A stretch of 10,000 nt of DNA. Source: Cristatella mucedo. Its lineage: Eukaryota; Bryozoa; Phylactolaemata; Cristatellidae. Of this stretch, positions 1 to 7,657 are shown one piece after another. Position numbers and translations under genes: made by a program. Below the pieces are notes generated by a model. It ran no database searches. It had not been told where the DNA came from and worked only from the letters and a program-made list of their open reading frames with translations. Every line of letters begins with the position of its first letter. The first letter of the stretch is position 1. Location of the stretch: NCBI GenBank assembly GCA_009760855.2, contig WPIO01000039.1, positions 1,820,001 to 1,830,000 on the forward strand, read 5' to 3'.

Positions 1-162
1 AAGGCCCGCTTCCGTTTTGCTCAGACAATCGTAGGTCGGCTCTCTAATCGAGAATGCCTACGCAAGTGATAGCGTAACGAATTCCGCCGCTCAGATCAAA
101 AAATAATTAGCCGTTCTTTTGGCATCGCAATTTCAGGAAAGCAAGACGGTTGGATGTAGAAG

Positions 163-280
163 CGGCTTCACTAGGTAAGGAAGTTGTTTTTCACGATCTC
201 GGCCCCGAGTCGAGGGTTCGAATCCTGTGGTGGGCGATCCTTTATCGCAATTGCAAGCGGTGGTGATAGCCGTAAAGGCT
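163..280 (+). repeat. tRNA-derived SINE, copy 1
   Basis: A B-box-like GGTTCGAATCC is at 215-225. After it comes a body, GATCCTTTAT..GC, then TTGCAAGCGGTGGTGATAGCC. The same order of blocks, including an upstream AGGTAAGG, recurs on the - strand at about 2011-2123. Two diverged copies in opposite orientation within 2 kb mean a dispersed repeat and not a single tRNA gene; no cloverleaf with a proper acceptor stem is visible. The edges are approximate because I found no clear target-site duplications. Confidence 0.6.
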
Positions 281-696
281 CTTCTGTCGCTATACAAAAA
301 GAGGCTGTTAAATCAGCTAGTATTTTTTTTTAATTCTTTGACACATAGTTGTATTGGCGAAGTATTTAGTGGCTAGATGCTAGTCATGCAGCGGTCTTTG
401 CAGCTGATTCAGGCTTCTCTGGGATGTAGCGGTCGCTGCCTAAGTAAGGAATCAAAATTGCATGCAATCAGTTTTCGGAAGCATTTTAAACCAGCACTCT
501 TTTTTTGTTCGTTGCCTGTTGGCAGTCGACGAAACTGCCAAATATTTTCTTAAACGGTTTTTTGAAGGGTCCCCTCCCTAACATCGGTTCTACTACACTC
601 GTTTGTTTTCTAACGCACGAGGGTAATTAGATATAAGAAATTACCCGGGAAGGCTTGGGAGGACAAAGGTGCATGTACGCCTGTATTTAACTGGTT
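281..696. other. Intergenic sequence, nothing recognised
   Basis: AT-rich with scattered T and A tracts. I see no ORF of note, no RNA gene and no clear repeat copy between the first SINE and the SINE-like head. The first 160 bases of the window are similar. Confidence 0.5.
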
Positions 697-777
697 TAAG
701 GTGCTCGCCCCGGTGGCCAAGGTCTAGCCGAAGTCGTGAGCTCGAGCCCCGCGGCATATGTGAAGCGCCTGAATAGT
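697..777 (+). repeat. SINE-like head (second tRNA-related family), copy 1
   Basis: It starts TAAGGTGCTCGCCCCG, has a B-box-like GTGAGCTCGAGCCCC (about 736-750) and ends GCATATGTGAAGCGCCTGAATAG. The same blocks recur in the same order at 2124-2216. At 778 the match to that copy stops, and shortly after it the LINE reading frame begins. Confidence 0.5.
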
Positions 778-794
778 CGGCATGTGCAATCAGG

Positions 795-1190
795 CGCTTA
801 CAGCCGGTGCAAAACTCTGCAGCTAGGCTTGTCTGTCGTGAGCGTCGCAGTTGCCACATCACACCACCTCTCGTCGACCTGCACCGGCTACCAGTCAAGC
901 AACGCATCGACTTCAAGGTTTTGTCGCTCACTTTTAGGTCCCTTCGTATATTTGGCTCCAAGCTACCTATCAGATCTACTGCTACGCTAGGCCAAGCATC
1001 GTACCACCCGCTTACGGAAACCAATTGTTTACCTATACCTCGCACAAACCTCAAATCCTTTGGAGACGGTGCATTTAGTTCGTATGCGCTCAAAGCCTGG
1101 AACTCACTCCCGAATTACGACAAAACATTCCCTAACGTGACCAAATTATAAAAAGAAATTAAAAACGCTCCTATGTATCCCAGCATTTAG
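795..1190 (+). pseudogene. Degenerate 3' end of a CR1/L2-type LINE ORF2 (reverse transcriptase C-terminus)
   Basis: The + strand encodes LQPVQNSAARLV (from 798), then HITPPLVDLHRLPVKQRIDFKVLSL. It shifts to frame 1 for APSYLSDLL (955-981), then returns to the first frame for ETNCLPIPRTNLKSFGDGAF and KAWNSLPN. This block order is the well-known C-terminal region of CR1/L2/Jockey-like LINE polyproteins, after the reverse transcriptase palm. At least two frameshifts and an in-frame TAA at 1149-1151, followed by more family-like sequence (KEIKN), show it is dead. Everything 5' of this point is missing, the usual outcome of truncated target-primed reverse transcription. The clade within the LINEs is uncertain. 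Confidence 0.8.
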
Positions 1191-1430
1191 TTGGTGATTC
1201 GTCCTTTATGTGCTTATGCATGCTGACACGCTGTCACTAACCACATTTGCTTGCTGACCCTGTGCATGCCACCCCTGACCGTGTTACTCATGTTGTATAT
1301 CAAGCATGATACCACTGACCATTTGATCGTGTTTCCTTTGCAGCAAATGTAAAGGGCCTAGAAAGAGAAAGAGTTCTCTGAGGTCGCTTTATCAACTGTA
1401 TTATTATACTATTATTAATTAATTATTTAA
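1191..1430 (+). repeat. LINE 3' UTR and tail
   Basis: This follows the ORF2 remnant directly. It has loosely repeated TGCTGAC / CACTGACC units, then GCAGCAAATGTAAAG, a CCTAGAAAGAG block, GAGGTCGCTTTAT and a run of TATTATTATTAATTAA. CR1/L2-type elements commonly end in a short conserved hairpin-like segment followed by a simple repeat, which this matches in outline. Confidence 0.55.
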
Positions 1431-1435
1431 CAATC

Positions 1436-1500
1436 AAGATTAAGTTCTCTTAAGGCGCTATAAAAATGGACTATATTATTTTATTATATTACTTATACGC
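1436..1500 (+). repeat. LINE/SINE 3' tail motif, second copy
   Basis: AGATTAAGTTCTCTTAAGGCGCTATAAAAATG is present here and is followed by an ATTATT-rich tract. It matches the tail after the LINE remnant and the SINE tail near 2214. The piece is tail only, with no coding part. Confidence 0.5.
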
Positions 1501-1537
1501 ACATATGCATATAAAGGTTTATTAATCTGTATAATTA

Positions 1538-1615
1538 TTTCCTTTGCAGCAAATGTAAAGTTCGTAGAAAGAGATTAAGTTCTCCGATGCCGCTACACAG
1601 ATGTATTTTTTCAAC
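1538..1615 (+). repeat. LINE/SINE 3' tail motif, third copy
   Basis: The first 23 bases (1538-1560, starting TTTCCTTTGCAGC) are identical to 1332-1354. Then comes GTAGAAAGAGATTAAGTTCTCC and a CGCTACACAGATGTATTTTTT end. Exact identity over 23 bases beside diverged flanks suggests a local duplication or two insertions of the same family. Confidence 0.55.
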
Positions 1616-2010
1616 TGCAGATGTGCGTGCATACGTACGTACATTACGAGGGTCAGTCACGAGTACACGAAAGTCACAGCTGATTCTCTTACTTGCGCTG
1701 ACCGATGAGAAGAGAATCGTCAAAATTTTACGTTTATTAATGCAAATGACAGAATGCACTTTCGTATTTGAAATTAAAAACCAAATTCAAAATTTGTACA
1801 ATGTTTAATTCTATTCAGTTTTAATTCAAATATATAGCCGCCATTAGGGTGGGCTCAACAGCTGCGTTAGATCAGCTGAAACTTAGCCTAGCCTTCCAAA
1901 GCTAACTGAGTTTCAGTTATTTTTCTCAGGTATAGGCTAGTATTAGCTTATTTAACAACCGCATTTTGTATCGAGGCAGTGCAACTCGCTGGGTGTTAAC
2001 AGCTACGGGG
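1616..2010. other. Intergenic, repeat-derived sequence without a gene
   Basis: The short ORFs on both strands here have no recognisable protein. The stretch holds the inverted repeat at 1875-1918 and a short segment (about 1645-1660) that slightly resembles a mariner-type terminus. It is AT-rich apart from the latter. Confidence 0.45.
1875..1918. repeat. Imperfect inverted repeat
   Basis: CTGAAACT at the left arm pairs with AGTTTCAG at the right arm, with further matches toward the centre (AG, and TAGC/GCTA). The loop is short. It sits in AT-rich intergenic sequence between the tail copies and the inverted SINE. It could be a remnant of a foldback element or simply chance. Confidence 0.4.
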
Positions 2011-2123
2011 TTAATGGCTATTCACCACCGCTTGCAATGTTGGCAATAAAGGATCACCACTGCAGGATTCGAACTCACGGTCGAGGTTGTGAGGAGCGAG
2101 CACCTTACCTCCTGGGCTATCGT
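2011..2123 (-). repeat. tRNA-derived SINE, copy 2 (inverted)
   Basis: Read on the - strand it gives GATAGCCCAGGAGGTAAGG, an A-box-like start, then a B-box-like GAGTTCGAATCC (about 2075-2064), GATCCTTTATTGCC and TTGCAAGCGGTGGTGAATAGCC. The block order equals copy 1 at 163-280. It lies head to head with the other SINE starting at 2124. The two share an 11-base inverted segment, CGAGCACCTTA / TAAGGTGCTCG. Confidence 0.6.
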
Positions 2124-2258
2124 TAAGGTGCTCGCCCCGCTCAAGGTTAAGGAGAATTTATTTCCTGTCTAAGGTCGTGGGCTCAAGCCCGGGGCATATG
2201 AGAAGGCCTGAATAGAGATTAAGTTTCGTTAGGGCGCTTTACAAATACAAATGAATTA
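2124..2258 (+). repeat. SINE of the second family with LINE-like tail, copy 2
   Basis: The head TAAGGTGCTCGCCCCG, a B-box-like GTGGGCTCAAGCCC (about 2177-2190) and GCATATGAGAAGGCCTGAATAG match 697-777. It continues into GAGATTAAGTTTCGTTAGGGCGCTTTACAAAT, the LINE tail motif seen at 1436 and 1570. A tRNA-like head joined to a LINE-like tail is the usual structure of a SINE mobilised by its partner LINE. The (CT)n tract follows almost at once. Confidence 0.6.
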
Positions 2259-2261
2259 TAT

Positions 2262-2264
<3 letters not shown>

Positions 2265-2323
<59 letters not shown>
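2265..2323. repeat. (CT)n microsatellite
   Basis: An uninterrupted CT dinucleotide run of about 29 units lies just after the SINE tail, a common place for simple repeats to arise. The Leu/Ser and Arg/Glu ORFs across it are artefacts. Confidence 0.97.
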
Positions 2324-2327
<4 letters not shown>

Positions 2328-2636
2328 ACGTTGGCCACCGAGGAGGGGACCGCTAGTCTTCCAGTTAAATAGAGAAGTTCTTTTAAAAATAAAGCGACCG
2401 TCCGACCGTGATTCTGTTCACCGTAAGTGTGCTGCCCAGGGGGCTCTTCGGCCAATCTAGAAAAAGAGCATACCTGATTGTAAGGGATCCAGAAGCCAGA
2501 CGACAAGGTCCCGGCTTACAGGCTTGAAACGAAAGCTAACCATTATCTCATAGCTACTAGCAGCTGAACCGACGCCACCCTGCAGCAAAGCGTCAGAAGC
2601 AGTTAATTTACAAGCACTGGTCGGCAAAAGCATAGT
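2324..2636. other. Intergenic sequence, nothing recognised
   Basis: This runs from the end of the (CT)n tract to the candidate poly(A) signal of the NHS-like gene. It contains no convincing ORF, RNA gene or repeat copy that I can identify. Confidence 0.45.
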
Positions 2637-2642
2637 TTTATT
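2637..2642 (-). terminator. Candidate poly(A) signal AATAAA
   Basis: The + strand reads TTTATT here, so the - strand carries AATAAA about 850 bases downstream of the gene's stop codon. It is the first canonical hexamer I found in that direction. A hexamer alone is weak evidence, and transcript ends would decide it. Confidence 0.25.
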
Positions 2643-3493
2643 TATAACAAAAACAACTAGGGCACAAATCGTACCAGGAAAAGTGGGCCGAAGGAATGCT
2701 TTACGATTTAGCAGACTGATAAGAGAACTAGCAGCAACCGAATAAATACAATGCACCTGTCGTCCGGTACACGTGTCGGAGCTGAGCCCACGCACCGGCC
2801 GGTGCTTGCACTTCACCTAAGTCGAAGTTCGGCGCCCTTTCGGACAGGTCCAATTGAGGAATGCTTGGTCTACGAACAATCGCCACTCGATCGCATATCG
2901 AGAGGCCAGCCAGCAGCAGGGACAGACAACTTTCCTGCGGATCTAATTTAAATAAACAGAGCGCCGGACTCAAAACTATGTACAATAAGCTTTGCATCAC
3001 GAAGACCACGGCACACGTGCACGGCAGCAGCCGGTCCTCTAAGAAGCAGGGCGCCAAAAATCGAGCAAAGCCACCACTCAGCAGGAGCAGCAGCAGCAGC
3101 AGCCGGCTCGAGGCAGTGGCTGGCTAGCTTGGACTGGGCGAATCGGCCACAAAGCAGGGAGGTGTAAAGACGGCACTTTAAAGTAGAGCACGGCTAATGC
3201 AGCCACGGCCAGCGATCGTGTAACCACCCAGGCCCCACCGTCGAAAAATCTCACCAGCCAACCGGGGTACTGACCGACAGTGGCAGTCGAGCGACTCGAG
3301 CATGGTCGCGCTTTGATGGGTGGTAAATCGGCGGTATGAAAAATTTGCCCCAGGGGAACTGCTGTCGACAGCCGCAGCACTTCTGCTGCCACGCGCAGCA
3401 GCAGCAGCCAGATCGGTGCGACATCCTTGCGGCCTGCCGGCGTCGGGGTCAAGAGTGGCCAACCGGAAGTGCACTTCGGCTCACGCTGGCTGC
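2637..3493 (-). other. Putative 3' UTR of the NHS-like gene
   Basis: No further coding exon is evident between the TGA at 3494 and the first AATAAA on the - strand (2642-2637). The overlapping ORFs here are Arg/Ser/Cys-rich and look like shadows. A short CAG run lies at about 3083-3103. The extent is inferred only from the distance to the poly(A) signal candidate. Confidence 0.3.
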
Positions 3494-3843
3494 TCACACC
3501 TCGGTCTGCGTGCACACACCTGCTGCTGCGCCCGCGAGAGAGACCGGGCAAGCAGCCGCAACTGAAGATGCCTGCCTGCCTCCACTGCTGCCACAGCGGT
3601 GCAACGAAGCCGGGGTGCCACCTGCGGCTGCTCCTGCTGCTGCTGCCACCACCGCTACCGCCGCGGAGGAGGTGGGAGAGAGCACGTGCTCTTGAACGGC
3701 ATCGATCAGCGACAGCAGTGACGACTCGTCCTGCCGAAGCGCCTCCAGGCTGGCGTAGGCTGCGTGGTCGCAGTCGCCGATGAAGTACCTCTGCAGCAGC
3801 GTGGCGAAATTGCTCTGCGTCCACTCGAGTTCGCACCTGTCAC
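3494..3843 (-). CDS. NHS-like gene, terminal exon 5 of the model, ending in QTEV
   Basis: The exon begins after GGTTTCACAG. The two bases before the frame match the phase left by exon 4. A second AG seven bases downstream gives the wrong phase and is rejected. The first half encodes a compact, probably helical segment, including CELEWTQSNFATLLQRYF and then HAAYASLEALRQDESSLLSLI. Its balanced hydrophobic content contrasts with the Ala/Gly/Ser-rich tail that follows. Translation stops at TGA (3496-3494) after C-T-Q-T-E-V, a class I PDZ ligand (Thr at -2, Val at 0). I do not recognise the helical segment as a named domain. A possible donor, GCAGCAG|GTGTGT, lies a few codons before the stop, so further splicing that would remove QTEV cannot be excluded. 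Confidence 0.65.
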
Positions 3844-4040
3844 CTGTGAAACCCGGGGCGAGCGGGTCAGCGGCAGGCCGCAGATCGAATTACCTCATCT
3901 GAGACAAGAGCTGGCTGGCAAGGGCGGCTAGCCAGGGCAAAAGGCCACGAAAAGGAAGGAGCTTCGCGAATTGCTCAGCTCTAGTTCACGACGTCAGACA
4001 GGTCGCAAGGAGCGTTGCTGCTCTTTTTCTTTTTACTTTA

Positions 4041-4070
4041 TAATGTAATGTAATGTAATGTAACGTAATG
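4041..4070. repeat. (TAATG)6 microsatellite in intron 4
   Basis: Six pentanucleotide units, five TAATG and one TAACG, lie inside the 491-base intron between exons 4 and 5 of the NHS-like model. The intron is otherwise unremarkable. Confidence 0.9.
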
Positions 4071-4334
4071 TCTCTCCGTCTGTAACTCCACAAAGTCATA
4101 CAGACCATGTGGGTGTTACGCAGGAGAGTTTTGTGTAGCGCACTCGCAGCCTACGCGGCTTTCGGTACGCATTCGGTAGCCAACAGACTTCATCTCACGC
4201 AGCAAAGAAAAAGTGGGAAGCATAGCAGAGTCAGGAGAACAGCTGAGGCAGTGAGTAGCATGGAAGTAGCAGCTCAGGACCGCTGAGCAGGATGTGCCAC
4301 AGCCGGCAGCAGGAGAGTAGTTGTCGTTGCGTAC

Positions 4335-7019
4335 CTTTCGTCATGACAGAGCTTCGCGGTCGCTCCTTCGGCGGCTGCGACCGATGCTGCTGCTGCTGCT
4401 GGTGACCACGAGGTGCTGCTGCGGAGGCAGCACCGCGCCAAAGCTGCCATTCGGCGCCTGGCGAAACGGCGGCGCCGAATGGCAGTTCGAGCTCGGGCCA
4501 GCTCGGGTAGGAGGCCGCAGCGCACTCGCCGCCGCCCGAAGCCCCGCGAAGGTACACGGCGTCCGAGCCCTGGTCGCCGGGAAGGAAAGTCGACGGGCCG
4601 GCAGCCGGTGCCGGCGGCGGCGGCACGGCAGATGCCGACCCGCCGAGGCTCGCCTGGGCGGCGTGAGCAACCGACTTGGATATGCAGACGAGCTCCGAGG
4701 TGGCCGGAGCGGCTGGAAGAGCAGGCAGGTGCTTCTCGCTATTCTCGTAGATGCCCTTCATGAACTCGCGCATGCCGGTGGCTGAGTGGCCGCCTCCTGG
4801 CGACGTCAAGCGCAGCAGCATGCGGCCACCTCCGGGAGCACGCTGGGAGCACGCTGCTGCGGCGGCGGCGCCAACCGGCGCGCTGGCGGGCAGAGGCTCG
4901 CACAGCGGCTCGGTGTCGTTGGCGACGCGATAGCTCAGGGCGCGAGGCGGCGGAGGCGGTTGTGCGGGTGCAGGGGTCGCGGGTAGCATCGATTCCACGC
5001 GTCGCACGTCTGCGACTGCCTTCCGCTTGGTCGATGCTACCCTTCCGTTGGAGGAGAGCAGGGCACCGACCGTGTCCATTTCACTGCTGCAACCATCGAG
5101 CGTCTGTGTGCCGTTGGCGATGCGGTAGCTTACTGTGCGCGACGCGCCCGATGCAAGCACAGCGGCGCAAGCGCTGTAAGCAGCCGGCGTTGCTATAGAA
5201 ATGCAGCCAGCCGTCCGAGGAGTGTCAGTCGACGGGCCGGATGGCTGCCACGTATCCGGGTAGGATGCTTCGGCAGATGGCGGAGCCGAACGCAACGACG
5301 ACGGCTGCTGCTGCAGCTGCCGCTTGCCCAGACAGCCACTGCTTCGGCTAGCCCGCATGAGCAGGTGACGTGAGGGTAGGGCAGCACCGTCGACCGCGAT
5401 GCCGTCCGATTGGCCAGCGCGACTAGGAGCGCTTCGGCGCGATGGGCAGCAGCTGCTGCGCGACATCGAAGGCTGCTCAGCCATGGCCGCCGACGGACTG
5501 CCGGGCGACATCGGAGCACCAAGCATGCCGCCGTCATCCTCCGAGCCCACGCAGCCGTTGTAGCCGGACATCCGGCGCGCCTGCTCAATCAGAGTGGACA
5601 CTTGGGTATCGCCGGTACTCGGTTTCGACGGATCACCGCCCAGGACCGAGCAGCCAGCTGGATCCCGTGAAGCTGCCGAAAGCCAGTGACCAGCTGTCGA
5701 GAGCGGTGGGCTGGTGCAGTCCTTGACATTGAACTGAGTCGCCAGCACGGACAAGCACCGGGTAGTGGAAACGGTCAGCGCTTTGGCGTCGGCCTCCATC
5801 AGCGAGAGATCGGCTGCTGCGGCGGCGCTCTCCCCATCACCATCGCAGCCGTCGTCGTCGTCGAGCCTAACGACGACGCTCGTCGAATGGCCACCTGCGC
5901 TCGTCGACATGTCGCGCGACCGCCGATCCGAGGCGGCAGTCGGACTTGGCTGCTGCTGTGGCAGCAGGGAACGGCAGGGAGCTGGCTCGAGGAGAGCAGA
6001 CGCCGAGCAGGGCGCTCGCGAGCGCCTGACCGGCGGCTGCGGCCGAAGTCCCGGGCAAGATTTCGGGCCGCAGCCGGCGGCCGGTGCGAGACAAGGCGCC
6101 GGCTGCAAGACGTCCAGCGGCGCAGCTGCCGTCGTGCGGCCACTCGCACGAAGCAAGCGAAGCCGGTCGTCGACGATGGCGAAGGCAGCGTCAGCTCTTG
6201 GCAAGCTGCCTCCGCGCGTCCAGCGGCCACTGCTGCTGCCATGCAGCGGAGCGCTCTCGTCGACCGCAAGCTTCGGCCGCTCAGAGGTCGTGGCAGTCGG
6301 CAGGCGAGCGGCAGCGCAAGCACTCGTCGACTCCCGCCGTGAAACGTCGGCCGAGGCTGCTGTGCCGCCGCCGGGCGTTTGCTTCAGTCGAGGCAGCCGC
6401 GTCGGTGCGAGGGGGCAGTCGAGCAGGTCCGCAGCGGTCAGCTGTTCGTCATCGTCACTGCTGTCCGGGGTCACCGGCACAAGCGAGTGGAACAGCTGGA
6501 CGCCGCCGGCGCCCGCCGCCGGCGCGCACTCGAAGCCATCCCCGCAGCCGAGCCCTGCGCCTAGATGCAACTGCGACGACGACGACGACGACGACGACGA
6601 AGGTGCACGTCGGCTGCTGCGCCCAGCCGCCTTGACCTGCTCGGCTTCGGCGTGGAGGGCACCTGCCAGCTGCTGCTGCTGCTGCTGCTGCCCTCGTTGG
6701 ACGCAAGCCCGCAGTGTGCCGTCCAGACCGGCGTCGTCGGCAAAGCTCACGTCGGTCTGTGCAGCGCCGTCGCACAGTCTGATGCTGCCGCACAGCAGTT
6801 TCGGTGGCACTGCCATCGGCTTCGGGTAGGAAGCTCCGACGATGGCCGTGGCCGAGCAGTCCGAGGGTCCTGCCAATGCACCGACGTTAGCCAGCTCGAA
6901 AGGGCCACGCAATGCACGAACGGTCGCCGCCATGCAAAGCTCTTTGCTGCTGTGCCAGCGACAGCGGCAGCAACAGCTACGGGGGGGGGGGCCTTTTCTG
7001 AGACCACGCTTGCAGGCAG
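4335..7019 (-). CDS. NHS-like gene, large exon 4 of the model (894 codons)
   Basis: A 2,685-base exon with no stop. The acceptor CACGTCAG before 7019 leaves the two bases the preceding donor requires; a TGA lies in frame just upstream of it. The donor is ACGAAAG|GTACGC (GT at 4334-4333). The product is largely disordered: KGPPPRS at the start, seven Gln (6690-6670), a Ser run from TCG codons (6600-6575), five Gln (4401-4387) and proline runs QPPPPPR and VPPPPAP. Less biased islands include AAQTDVSFADDAGLDG, STTRCLSVLATQFNVKDC, LIEQARRMSGYNG, FMKGIYENSEKHLPALP and two SYR[IV]AN repeats. A very long central exon is, from memory, also a feature of vertebrate NHS genes. Proline runs suit SH3 or EVH1 partners, but that is inference. 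The exact 5' edge depends on the G11 tract at 6981-6991. Confidence 0.75.
4444..4485. repeat. Perfect 15-bp inverted repeat inside exon 4
   Basis: CTGCCATTCGGCGCC (4444-4458) and its exact reverse complement (4471-4485) flank a 12-base spacer. On the coding strand the two arms encode parts of ELPFGA and GAEWQ, so both arms are translated. It could form a stable hairpin in the mRNA. Confidence 0.9.
6575..6600. repeat. (GAC)n trinucleotide run, poly-Ser on the coding strand
   Basis: About 8.7 GAC units on the + strand are read as TCG serine codons in exon 4. Such runs expand and contract readily, so length may vary between alleles. Confidence 0.9.
6670..6690. repeat. (CTG)7 run, poly-Gln on the coding strand
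   Basis: Seven CTG units on the + strand give seven CAG glutamine codons in exon 4. A second, five-unit run at 4387-4401 gives five glutamines near the end of the same exon. Confidence 0.9.
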
Positions 7020-7077
7020 CTGACGTGCCAGCACCTCAAAGCCGTGCAGGCCTGAGCGGCAGCGCATCAGCACTCAC

Positions 7078-7232
7078 CTTCGTCCAGCAAGCGGCTGTCG
7101 CTGTGCATAGTCGTGTAGAAGCCCTCCTGGTCAACGGAGTAGAGGGAGAGCACCTCCGAGTCGGCCTGCAGCACAAACAGCGGCTCGCTGTCCTCGTCGA
7201 CGTCGTCGTTGTTGAATGACATCACGTGTCGT
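7078..7232 (-). CDS. NHS-like gene, exon 3 of the model (EGFYTTMHSDS island)
   Basis: A 155-base exon that begins after GACCTGCAG and ends at GACGAAG|GTGAGTG (GT at 7077-7076). It contributes one base to finish an Arg codon and leaves one base for the next exon. It encodes an acidic stretch (NNDDVDEDSEP), then LFVLQADSEVLSLYSVDQ and EGFYTTMHSDSRLLDE. The E-G-[FY]-Y-T-[ST]-M-H-x-D pattern is the best family marker in the window; I recall the near-identical GYYTSMH motif from NHS family proteins including GUK-holder. Reading on past the donor meets TGA within a few codons, so splicing here is needed. A candidate acceptor further upstream (GTTGCAG) would give the wrong phase, which supports the one chosen. 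Confidence 0.78.
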
Positions 7233-7657
7233 CTGCAGGTCAGCCCGCAGCCGCCATTTGCTGCAACCGCAGCAGCCGCGCCGGCACTGGGCACGGCCAG
7301 GTCAGCACTGCCACCGAGCCTGCAAAGTGACCGACAGCATGCCCTTGCCAGAGAGACACCCGGAAGTGACACGAGCCTCTGAGCGACGCAGCACGTCGTG
7401 GCAACGCTTAGTTCAACTAGAGTACCAATGAGGTTTCTCTCCTGGCCAGCGAGCTGCTATGTCTCGCAAGTGACGGCTGCACCTGCTGTTGCGCAATGTA
7501 AACACAGTCTGCCGGATCCGTTACATTTCCAATTCCATCAACGTGTGCGTTCTTGCACCTGAGCCAGCAGCCCTGCTTGCTGGCCTAATTCTGATGCACG
7601 CGAGCAGCTAGCTGGAGCTCTGAGGCCGGTCATAGTCACCGGTGGCTGTGGCCATAC

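Noticed and set aside
205-240. Functional tRNA gene at the GGTTCGAATCC box
   Set aside because: No acceptor stem or anticodon arm can be drawn, and the sequence recurs with its non-tRNA body at 2011-2123, so it is a SINE.
2219-2506. ORFs through the (CT)n tract (Arg-Glu or Leu-Ser repeats)
   Set aside because: They exist only because a dinucleotide repeat has no stop codons in any frame.
3078-3836. 252-codon - strand ORF, Arg/Ser-rich
   Set aside because: It is in the wrong frame for the exon 4 donor and full of Arg/Ser/Cys runs. The frame giving the balanced helical segment and QTEV end fits the phase instead.
3836-3841. Alternative exon 5 acceptor, GTGACAG, seven bases downstream
   Set aside because: It would leave one base before the frame where two are needed after the phase 1 donor of exon 4.
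5765-6829. 354-codon + strand ORF, with Asp8 and Cys7 runs
   Set aside because: It is antisense to exon 4. Its runs are the complements of the poly-Ser and poly-Gln runs, and it has no recognisable domain. GC-rich sequence with few stops explains its length.
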